From contig JAHDVF020001325.1 of NCBI GenBank assembly GCA_022606425.2, forward strand, positions 1,240,001-1,304,000: 64,000 nucleotides of DNA. The letters are read 5' to 3'. Every line of letters starts with the position of its first letter. Within the stretch, counting starts at the first letter, position 1. Shown here piece by piece: positions 13,501 to 25,500 of this stretch. Made by a program: the position numbers and the translations under genes. The notes below the pieces were generated by a model that saw only the letters and a program-made list of their open reading frames with translations, was not told the origin of the DNA and made no database searches. Origin of the DNA: Lepidostoma basale (Eukaryota; Arthropoda; Insecta; Trichoptera; Lepidostomatidae).

Positions 13501-16500
13501 GCTGTCGGAGATATCTATCGGGGACAAAAAGACCAACATCCTCCAGTACGGCCGAGTTCTCGAAGTATCCCCTAATTAATCTGAAAAAATGGGTTATTAG
13601 ATGTCCATCTCTTCGAAGCTGTAAAGAATTGGTTCCGAGCATTCCCAGAAGAAATGCCGTGGGATAGAGCCACGGATAGCTACCATACTCCCTCATGTAG
13701 AGATACCTCAGAAATTTTTTCTGAACCCTCTCCAACATAACGGAATATAATAATTAAACAAGATGTTACATTATGAAGATATGAAAGAGATGTCAGCTAA
13801 GTGATGAAAGAAAAAATCTATTTGTTACTACATGTATGCTATATTGAAATGGTGTAATATATTATTTCAGATCCGCTGGGGTCCCGGAGGGCTCGAGGCC
13901 TTGCCCCTGAAGAGAGCCGCGCTCTCTCACAATCTGTCTTCCCTCAAGTGGCTGGGGGCCCGCAGGTTGGCGCTGATCGATGCTAAGGAAGTGCTGCACC
14001 TGTGGGACGTGTCCTCCGCATCCACGCTGGAAACTCTGGACCTGTCGGATGCGCAGCTTATCTATGCCAATGCCCATTTTAAAGTAAGATTATATATTTT
14101 ATTTCTGCATTTAGTGAACGATTACATTGTACATTAGCTGTACCCAGCCATACGTTGCTGTGACTAACTTAAGTTAAATGGAAAATGGTCCCAAATGGTG
14201 GTTCAATTTTCCCCACCCATGACCACCGGCCCACACTAAGGCCACTCCTTGTCACCATCCCTCAGTCTCCACCTAAAACCTTGGCCCCTGCCCATGGCCA
14301 CCCCTGCCCCTGACCCCCCACACTCCTCCCTACCCAGGTAGTCAGGTCCAAATGTTGGACCCAACCTAACACATCCTCCAAGAAACCCTCCTCTCACCAT
14401 CCAAAAATATCCAACCTCAACATCCAAAAAAAAAAATTCTAACGTGTGAGGGAAGAATCGCTTCCGAACCTGAACTCCCCAGAAGACGATATCCAAAGTA
14501 AAAACAATTGCGTATTCGAATGCAACGTTGAGTAAAAATTTCAAAGCAATCACTGCATAACCTTCGGGGATTTTAGATCTTAAACATGAACATTTACATT
14601 TTTATTTTTATAGATAATGAAATAAATATATTGTAATATGTTTATTTTTAAACCATTTGTCTTAGTTTACTATTTCTTAAACTACCATGTAAAAATCCAT
14701 ATTTTGTATATTTTTTTGGGATCTTAAGTATACCATGTTAGTTTCTTCGACTTGTTATCGTTTCGGAGATCGTTGCAGTTATATAACTACCCTGAATATG
14801 GAGACTACAATCTAATCAAGATACTTGGATAGATTAGATAGACCAAAACTAACTAACTAACTAACCATCACGCCGTCTCCCCGAAAGGGTAGGCAGAAAG
14901 AATGGATTGTCACACTTTAACCGATGCGGCACTCCATCCTTCTCTTTTCGCCCCGCGGGAGACGCGGTGTGATGGGTTGCGAACCTCATCACCACCAATA
15001 GGCATCTCCCGCTAAAATAGATAGACCAAGATTCCAAAAAACATATTATTACCAACTGTGAAAATCTATACATCCATATTAAGTATTTAATATTGATGAA
15101 AATGTCAGATTTCTAGAAGTCTTATTATATTTTATGGGAGTGACTTGTTTAACCTAGCTGGAAAATCTAAAATTACCTTTTCATGAATTTTTTCCTCTCT
15201 TTAATATCCAATAAGCATTGAAAATGTGTTGTCTCTCTGATTTTATCTTTACTCAATGTTGCACTAGTTTTTTTCTTCTTCAAGATTTCACCAACAACAT
15301 TTTTGTCAAATCCACAATATAAAGACTATACATGCCCAGGCTTCTTATATCAGAAACCAAGTGTTTTTAGACCACCATCCAAACTACACGATGAATTAAC
15401 ATTGTCATTTTCATCGTCATTCAATCACTGTTATCTGTTAAGATGATTGATGATTGTTATCAGGAGGGCTCGGATTTATATTCGCCAAAAAAGTAAAAAA
15501 TATTCTTTTATATGTGCCAAATGTTATTTTATATTCTCTAACCCTATATTTACTAGAAAAAAAAATACAAGATCTTATGTGTGACAAACTATTCAGTGTT
15601 TTTTGTACAATCACATATTTTCAATATTTTCGGGGGTAAGACGGTGGATTTTATGCAAGATTTTTTTAGGCGGGAAAATGACCTCTCGAGACAATAGGTA
15701 AATACTTGTAGATTTACGCAATCATTTGTGGCAACGTCCACAAGTTCTCCCTGCAGGATGATTTATTTTTTTTGAAATAAGAAAACACTTATATTCACGA
15801 CGTATTTTGTTTACTTTTTGCTTGTCTATTATCTCGTCATTTACAATAAGTTTCAACGGGAGATTACATATAATATGGGCACAGTAAAAATATTCCTTTT
15901 AATTACTCTCACCGTAAAAACTCTGTAATATTCTTTTAAAATCATCTTAAAACACACAAAAAGGTGTCTTTTTGAAAGCTAAGCCTAAGAAAAAATATAC
16001 TTTATATGTCGATTCGGAACCCTAGTTATCAGAATTCAATTATGTGCTGTTTTATGTAAATAATCATCAAATTATAACATTCTAAAACTTCAAATTTCGT
16101 AATAATCTAAATGATATTCTTTCAGGGTGTAGCCACAGGCGGTAAAGTATCGGAAGCCCTAGCCACAGCAGGAGGCAGTGCGCTGGGAGGGGCTTGCGTG
16201 ACGGGAGGCGGGGCCCTGCTGCTGCTGGGAAGAGCGGGACTGAGACGCGTATCCTCGCGGGCGGCTCACGCGGCTGCACACCATCACGCAGACATGGGGC
16301 GGTGGACACAGGCCCTGCACACACTGGCTAATGAGTACAAAGTAAGCCACTGCTCATGGAAATTGAAATACAATAGTCTCTCTTTATAACGATTCTCCCT
16401 ATAACGATTAATAAATTCTTCAATAATATTAAATTTTTTTTTCTGGTGTTGGATTGTTTTAAGTGCCTAATTACAGTTTATTAAAAAAACGGTGGATAAC

Positions 16501-19500
16501 GTGGAATAAAAAATAAATAAACGCAAATGTCCGGATCGTCCAGCTGACAACAGTGCACCATCTAAAATAACATATTGTGTTAAATTTTTTTTATTGGTTA
16601 TTTTATTTTATATGATTGTATTTTATATAATTTGTTTTAGATTTATTATGTAGACGTTGAACGATTGAAGTGTGCGTGGAGGATGCCTATTGGTGGCGAT
16701 GAGGTTCGCAACCCATCACACCGCGTCTCTCGCGGGGGCGAAAAGAGAAGGATGAAGAGCTGTATCGATTAAAGTGTGGCATTCCATTCTTTCTGCCTAC
16801 CCTTTCGGGGAGACGGCGTGATGATTAGTTAGTTTTAGCCTATAACGATACTCTCTCTATAGCGATGAAATGAACGGGGGTTGTTTGGTTTAGGCAGTAT
16901 TTTTTCTTTTTATATTGCTCTCTCTTTATAACAATAGAATTTCAGTTTAACATCAATTTGAACAAGGGCTTTGCCCTTTCTGTCTGTTGATTTTCATTCG
17001 GACCGGGCGCCAGCACTACCTGAGTAGGTAGGGTATTGGCCGACATGTTTTGTTTCCTGCTTAACAAATGTCTAGTAACACCCACCTATTATATTATTTC
17101 TTCTATATTCGCCGTCACTTTGGGTTGTGGATTCACATTTGAATAACTTTTTGGAAACATTGTATTATCACACCATTTTTTTGCACTTTTCACAAACATG
17201 TTTCGGGACACAAACTTTCCTTCTGCAGTGTATGAATTTTAACAGTTAAATGAAATACAATTATTACTTATATACTAAATGACAAGTGAAAAAGTGGAGG
17301 GAAAAAAATTCAATTTAGCGGCATGGTAAAGTGTTGTTTAGTTGGAATTACGAGACAGGGGAAATAAATTAATTATGGGACTAGACGTTAAGTTTAGTTT
17401 TTATGTTTTGTTAGTATTTGTATTGTGATAATACAATGTTGACCAAAAAGTTATTCAAATAGTATATTATTGTCTATAAATAAATAAATATTTACATTTA
17501 CTTCATACATAATAAACCGCTTTTTTCAAATTGAATTTAAGTAATATGATTGAAAGTAAATATTATCGTTAAACATAATAAATACAGAAACAACATTTAA
17601 AGTAACGTGTTTGACTCGCTGTATGAATGTGGAGGAAGCTAGAGAGGTATGTTAAGATATTGAGTAGTGTGGCGGTCCATTCTCTCTGCCTACCCCTGCG
17701 GAGAAACGGCATATTTCATCAAATATTGTTGTCTCTCTATAACGCCCAATCCCCTGGATATCGTTATAAAGAGTAAGTAATTTTTGGACCGGAAGGGTTT
17801 TCAGAGATCCCAATGTGCTCAGAGTCGTATACAACTCATTGGTTCGGAGCAGATATTTTCACAACACTTAATTTTTTTATTTGCAGACATGACTGGAACA
17901 TGTCTGCAAATAAAAAAATGACGGTGTTGTGAAAATGTTATTCCTTTTATTCAAATGTGGATCCATAACACAAAGTGAAGGTGAATATAGAAGAAAAATG
18001 GTTTTATCTCAAAAAAATGTTTTTTCCAGATACCCTTTCCCTTTAAAATATTTTATCAGGACCCTTCTGCTTTAAAAATGTTTACTTTTCTTCGTTTGTA
18101 AGTACACATCTCAAAATAAATGGAGTAATCTATGTGGGCGTGCTTTATACAATAACTTAAATTTCTTCTTCCTAGCATTCTTCTTCTTCCTTGTTGTAGA
18201 CCTATGTGATCTGTTCTCCAGAGTGTTACTCCTCCTGTGAGGTGGATTCCTAGCTGTCCTTCATTATGCAATGTAATATAGGGGAGTCTGGTGGTGTCCA
18301 TTCTTTGAACATGACCGTATCAGTCCCTTTTTCGCTGTCTGCTCTATCTTATATTATCCTCGAACTCACACTACCCTCGTTTAATTGATCTATAATATCT
18401 TATAAATTTTAAATTATTTTTTATTTTTTTATTAGTCTTTAGAAGGGCGATCCAGCAGACAGGCGCTCTCTCGTCAGCGGGCTGAAGGACTGCTAGTTCG
18501 TCTTGCCTCTGACTCCCTCCACCTTGGAGATCCTCCCACCGTGAGGGCCGCTCTGGACCTCTGTATACAGATGCAGCTTTTGTGAGTACCACCTTTATTA
18601 CATGAGATATTATAAGGGGAGTGTACGAAATGGAAAGTTGATTTCGGGATGGGATTTTGCAGGATTGTAGTACCCCTTAATAGTTGTCCATAGACAACTA
18701 GTGTATATTCGCCACTAGTGTAGACAGATGGCTGAGAGGTTAAGTTGATTTCTTCATTCCGCTGACCGGATGGTTCCGGGTTCAAATTCCGCATGTTCTA
18801 ACCTGCATGTTGTCACTAACTAACCATCACGCCGTCTCCCGAAAGGGTAGGCAGAAAGAATGGACCGCCACACTGTTTTGTCTTGACATAAATCTCTCGC
18901 TTTCTCTACATTCGTACATTGTGTCATGCACGCACGTAGATTTTTTAGACTCTTCACTTGACCGAAATTTAATATTTGATTGAATTGATCGTGCCACGTT
19001 TTCCTCGGCCTTCCTCTATTTCTAACTCCGTTCACGCCATTTACATATACCTTCTTCACTATTCTGTCCCCTTCGACCCTTTTTATTATTTTGTTCATAA
19101 CACTTTCATTCGCACCGCATTCACTTCTTATATTTGCATTTGACACTCATCATATACAGATTTTATACACATTCGTCTTAGAGATCTCATTTCTACTCCA
19201 TTTATTCAACTTTCATCCTTCTTTTGCACTTTCATACCACAAGAATACCATTGTGCACTGCCATATTTGCTTTTTAAATTAAAATTTAATTAATAATTTT
19301 TATAATTAATTTTTCCGTAGATTTATAAAAGGAAAACTATTCATTGTGCAATATGCCGATATATATATTTTTTCAAATTAATTATCATTCTGGCTCCCGT
19401 ATAAGTAAATTCATGTTAAACACAATTAGTAGAAATTTTAGTTATTTTTAAATTGAAATGTTATTAAAATTTCCTAATAAAGTGTTGTTAAAAAATATTA

Positions 19501-22500
19501 TTTAGTATTTGTATGTAATATGGTTTCTATAGTGATACTCTGTGGTCCGTGCTTTGGGAAGCAGCGTGCAACTCGGGATTAGAGGCGGGTCTGCTAGCCG
19601 CGCTGGCGCAGCGCACGGCTCAGGGCCGCGTGCCGCGCCTTCCGCCCGCCGCTGCCCAGCGCCTGGTGGCCACGCTGGCCGAGAGTGACCCCCCGGCCCT
19701 GCAGAAGGCCCTCATGCACATGCCTATAGACTGCTTGGACCTGCATCAGGTATCGTTACATTTTTTTATAATATCAATTACTATTATAGTTTCTTGTAAA
19801 CCTTGTATATTTGAATTGTTTTGAAGTTAAAATCCCGCAATAATTTATTGACCAGTCTGTCGATTCCAGCGAGCCTGGCGAAACGGGTCGCTGTCGAAAT
19901 AAAGACGAAATTGGAAGTAGTTAAAGAAAACATCGTTTTATTTAATTATTATTTATTCAATTGTAAGTTATGATGATAATTTTTATATCACGAAACAAAA
20001 GTTTGATTCTTTGCTGCTCATTTTATTAGTGATGTATCTTTTTGTTTGAACTATCATTTATACAAGCACTGTGAGTGGATAGAGAAGACGTGGAAGACCA
20101 AGGAAAGCATGGCATGATCAAATTAATCAAATACTAAAAGGTGGCCACATTCCAAGTCTGAAAAATCGACCAACGTGCATGTTATGATGTATGAATGTGG
20201 AGGAAGCTAGAGAGCTAGCAGTATGGCGGTCCGTCCTCTTTGCCTACCCCTCCAGGGAAACGGCCTGATGGTTAGTTAGTCATTATGTCAATTATACTCC
20301 AAAGCTAAAATCCAGTTTGAATTTTAAAAAGTTTGTATTGAACTTTTATAATCTTAACCCTTATCAGACGCCAGCTTTTGTATATGTTATTCAATCAATA
20401 TTCAACTAACTAACTAACCATCACGCCATCTCCCCGAAAGGGTAGGCAGAAATAATGGACTACCACACTTTAACCGATGCAGCATTCCATCCTTCTGTTT
20501 TCGCCCCCTAGGGAGACGCGGTGTGACGGGTTGCGAACCTCATCGCCACCAATAGGCATCTCCCGCGCACATTTCGATCGTCCAACGTCCACAAAATAAA
20601 TCTCAAACAAATAATATAAAATACAATGATATAAAATAAAATAACACAGTAAAAATAACATAACACATAATGTTATTTTTTTATGGTGCACATGTCAGTT
20701 GGACGATCCGGACTTTTGTATTTTTTAAAATTTATATTTTAGCATCTACCGTTCTTTTAATTAAGTGTAATGAGGTACTTAAAACAATCCAACCCCAGCA
20801 AGAACTTCAAAATGTTATCAAAGATATTATTCAAAATGACATTGGAACAAATGCACATAAAGGTTCGAAAAAGTCACGAATATGCAATCAATATTTAATT
20901 TTAAAAAGGCACTGTGTATGCTAATCTCTCCATTGGTAATATTCAACTGACAAAGTAATTACCCACAGATTCCACAAATGTAAATTAAATTCCACAGACG
21001 TGGCGTAAATTATAAAAATTATGTCGCGTGTTTTCTGGCAAAAAATGTAAGAATTTGGCCGCTTTGACTTAGTAATGTCAGTCGATAGAATTTCTTGTCC
21101 TCTATCACCTGGTAAAACAATTTAAATCGATTTCGAATTCATTATTGATGCAGTTGTCACAACACTCAATTTAACTCATTTTCATACAAACAATACTTGA
21201 TTTGAGAAGATTTTTTGTCAGTATATGGACAATATGAGAATAATTCGTATGAATTAAAACATCTGTTTTCTAAAAGTTTTATTATATTTTTACGAGTACG
21301 AAATTTTTCACCTTGATAAGGCGGTTATCGAATGCATTGCTTTTTATGTGCTATTAATGGAGCCGAATATAGTAATTAAGGTAATTGATATGATTTATTT
21401 AATACATTGCTAACAATAATTAAGGGTTAAAACCCTAACATTTCAGAAAGTATTACTTGGAACTAATCAAAGAATTTAATGACTACATACATATATGTAT
21501 AGAATGTTTACAAAGTTAAAGAATACTAAATGATGTTATATAAATTAGAAAGATGCTTAAGGTAGGTCAAAGTGAAGTGTTTTTAAGAAAAAATATGTTT
21601 TTACAATTATGTACTTTGTTAGTGATTCTAAGTATTTCTTATTTATTAATGATTTTAAGTGTGTTGCGTGGACTCAATCAATGTATTCTTCTGATCATCT
21701 GTAATGTGTACGAAAACAATGCAAAACTAAGAGTTCTAAGAATCCGTATGGAGTTTAACATTATTGTTCAAGAAACAATAAATACGAGGGTTGTCTGTAA
21801 AATAAGTTTCCCTATTTTTTTTCACAATGAAAACCATTTTTATTTACAACGAGCAATACATTATTGGAAAGCTTAGACTTTCAGCTATTTTTCTACATAG
21901 TCCCCGTTGACTTCGATGCACTTTTTCATCCGGGTCACCATCTTTTTGATTCCCTGGTCATAGAAGTCTCCCGCCGGGCCGTGAAGGTAGCTCGGAACCT
22001 CTTCTTTCAGCTCCTCTTCGTTTGCAAAATGCGTTCCACCGAGGTGTTTCTTCAAATCAGGGAAGAGATTTTACTACATTTTTGTATACATCAGATTATT
22101 TGAACCCAATTACTTGCTGTTATTGATTCTCATGACGTGTGATAGGTAGCTAGTCTATCGCCATTTTTATTGTCACGTGAATTCTACCAGGCCAAAGACA
22201 GCGGGACTTTTTTTACATTTTCATCGCTGGATATCGAACCTGAGACCTTTGGTGTGACATTTATAGACGTTGCTATTCCGCCACAATGGCTTTCAAGAGT
22301 TACAAACAACAAAATAATAATTAAATGTATTTTAATTTATTTTGATTTGACATGTACACATTCCGCTGGGTTTTTAATATATTTTTGTGTAAAAATGTAC
22401 ATCATATTGCAGGTGTTGAGTGAATGTCGTCGCTTGTGCTTATGGCCAGCATGGATCCGTGTGACGGCGGGGGCCATGCGGGAGGCCCCCCTGCCCCTCA

Positions 22501-25500
22501 GGGAGTTGCTCCCGCTGGTGGGGGCCCCGTGCCGCTCTGGCCCGCACCTCCACTGCCCCGGGGACGCGCTTCTGGTCTACGTGGCCGACTGCCTTGCGGG
22601 GAGGGACTATCCTAGGGGACTGCTTCCTGCCCAGGATCGGCCCACTATCAGACTTGAGGTTATTGTTTTGTTTGCTTACTTATCCAAAAAAGCTAGAATG
22701 GCACAATGGTGTTCTTCTACCCACCCTTATGTATGGAAGCGAAGCATGGAACTGGCAAAAGAAGGATGAAAGTAGAATAAATGCAGTAGAAATGAGATCT
22801 ATTAGACGAATGTGTGGATACTCCTTGTATGATAGTGTCGAATGAAAATATAAGAAGTGAATGCGGTGCGAATGATGGTGTTATGAACAAAATAATGAAA
22901 AGATCATTAAGATGGTTTGGACATATGGAAAGAATGAATGAAGAAAGAATGGTAAAAAAGTTATATGTTAATGATGTAAATAGAACCAGAAATCAAATAA
23001 ATCAAATATTGAATGTCGGCCATGTGAGGAGTCAGAGAAATCGATGCGCATGCATGACATGATGTATGAATGTTGAGGAAGCGAGAGAAATATGTCAGGA
23101 CAGGAAAGTGTGGCAGTCCATTCTTTCTGCCTACCCCTTCGGGGAGACGGCGTGATGGTTAGTTAGTTAGTTTTTGCTTACATACAAGTCAAATGCATCA
23201 CTTGTATGTGGTAAGTAGCTTGTGTCACACATTTAAATGGTTAGATGAGATACATAGATGACTTTACGACCTTCGTAGCAGAGTGGCAACAGTTACGACT
23301 GTCACATTGAAGGTCCCGGGTTCAATTCCCTGCAATGACAGTGTAATTTTCATACTGTCTTTGATCTGTTAGAATTCACGTGAAAAAAAATGGTGATAGA
23401 TTAGCTACCTATCACATGTCATGAAATTCAATATAATAGCTTTAGCCTCTATATTATGTATTTTGACTCACGCTGTAATTATGTAAAAAGCTAATGTAAC
23501 AAAAATTATAAATAAATTATAATTATAAAAAAACAATAATTATAAATAGTAAATGTTGAGGAAGCGAGAGAAATATGTCAGGACAGAAAAGTGTGGCAGT
23601 CCATTCTTTCTACCTACCCCTTCGGGGAGACGGCGTGATGGTTAGTTAGTTAGTTAGTTAGTAAATTTGTCTCGACTTTTGGTCGAAAATGACGAATGAA
23701 ACCATTTTGTTTTATACATTCAAATATCAAGTCTTCAGTGTGTACTTACATACTATACATAGATGAATGGCTTAATTATTCAACCAAAACTGCTCAGTTT
23801 TTCTCCTTTTCCAAGTTTGATAATTATTTATTACAAATTTTTATATTATTAAACTTAGATTTTGAGTTGCCTTCTGTGGGAAGGAGATGACAACTCTAAC
23901 CCCCTGCCGCACCTTCGCGCCCTGCTGCTGCATGACACGGGCTCCACTTTACGTATGCTGGGTATGGCCTATGCGGAGCCCCCCTTTATGGGGCCCATGG
24001 GCAAGCTCAACCGCCTCAAGATGACGCAGTCTCTCCACAACGTTCTACAGACGGCTACTGAACCCAATTTGTTCAAGGTAATAAACCATTAGTTCATAAA
24101 CAAGAATCCTTTTTATCTGATCGAATAATGATGTCATGACAAAACACCAGTGTTGGGCTATTGTTTAGAACTGCACTTTTGAAAAAACAAAGTACGGTAG
24201 ACTCTTAGGTAGATTGTCTGGGGTCAGATTAACCGTGGCTTTTTTTACAGCAATAAGTGATGATATATTTATCATATATTATTTTAATAATTGGATATGA
24301 TTTTGATTTTGAAAGAGTTATGGAGGGCATTGTGCCTAGGGCAAATGTCTTTTGGATGGCTGAAAATTGAAGGCATTAAGCTTGCCGATTTCATCTTACT
24401 TTACTTTCTTAATATGCATTAATTATAATATTGTGTAATAATGTTATTTGATACAATATTCTTCAATGACAACAACACTCCGTCCTCTAGATACGACTTT
24501 TTTTTAATATTTCTGTATAAAATGAACCCAAATACTTATATTCAAATTATTTGGACATTTTTCTTGTTTGTATTAGGTAAAATGAAACTCTAAAATTTGT
24601 AAGGATTGATTGTATCTCAATAGAGACGAAGATGTAAATTGTTTTTTGGAAACAGAATATGGTGTTTTTTTTTTGTTTATTTCAAGAAAAAATCAAAAAC
24701 TGGTCCAAGTTTAAAAAGCATAAAAATTGGAGAAGTATGCTCCTGGCGTTGTCTAGCAAATGTAACATTGCATTAATAAAAAAGATTTTCTACTTAATGC
24801 TTACACCTATTCTTAATAGATGGCGTTAGTGTATATTGAACTAATAACATGTGAAGTGTGGTGCAACATAGTAGCATATATACGACTTCCAAAAAATTGT
24901 CAGACGTGGTGTGTTCGTAAGAAGGGCGGAATGGGGAATGTTGTTAACATAAAGCGATCGCTTAACCCAATCAATGACAGGTCATAAGTCCTGTAAACGC
25001 CTCGACCACCATATTCTGTTTCCAAAAAACAATTTACATCTTCGTCTCTATTGAGATACAATCAATCCTTAAAAAATGATTAACCCGCAATGGGTGAAAT
25101 CCAGTATTTGTCTACAAATATTGGTAACATTGTAAAATTTGTGTTTTAAATATGTGTTTTTCTTTTTAATTATAGGAGGTGGAAATTGCCGACATTGCTT
25201 TATTTTCTGCTAACCACATCGCTTGTGGAACCATTCCTGCAGATGCGCACTTGATCAATAATTTGAAGAATATTTTTTCCAAAGCATCCACTTGCCCGGA
25301 CGCAAACAAACTGGTGGAGAAGGCGTGGCTGGGACTGCTTACCTGTATGGTGAACAATGTCGCCAATCATCTCCCCCACAATGAAATGATGGAGATGGCG
25401 CAGAGCACTGGTAGATTAAAAGTGGAGAGGTATTTGATGGAGAAATCAGGAAAATATGAAAAGATTTTGGAAACTTTTCTAACGGATCCCGGTTCTGAAA

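Noticed and set aside
14236..14553. 105-codon minus-strand open frame in vps8 intron 6
   Set aside because: It arises from C-rich low-complexity DNA; no family motif and no splice context.
22170..22769. 199-codon open frame on the plus strand
   Set aside because: It is decayed SINE sequence and intron read through vps8 exon 10 in the right frame and on into LINE-A; only 22413-22658 is exon.
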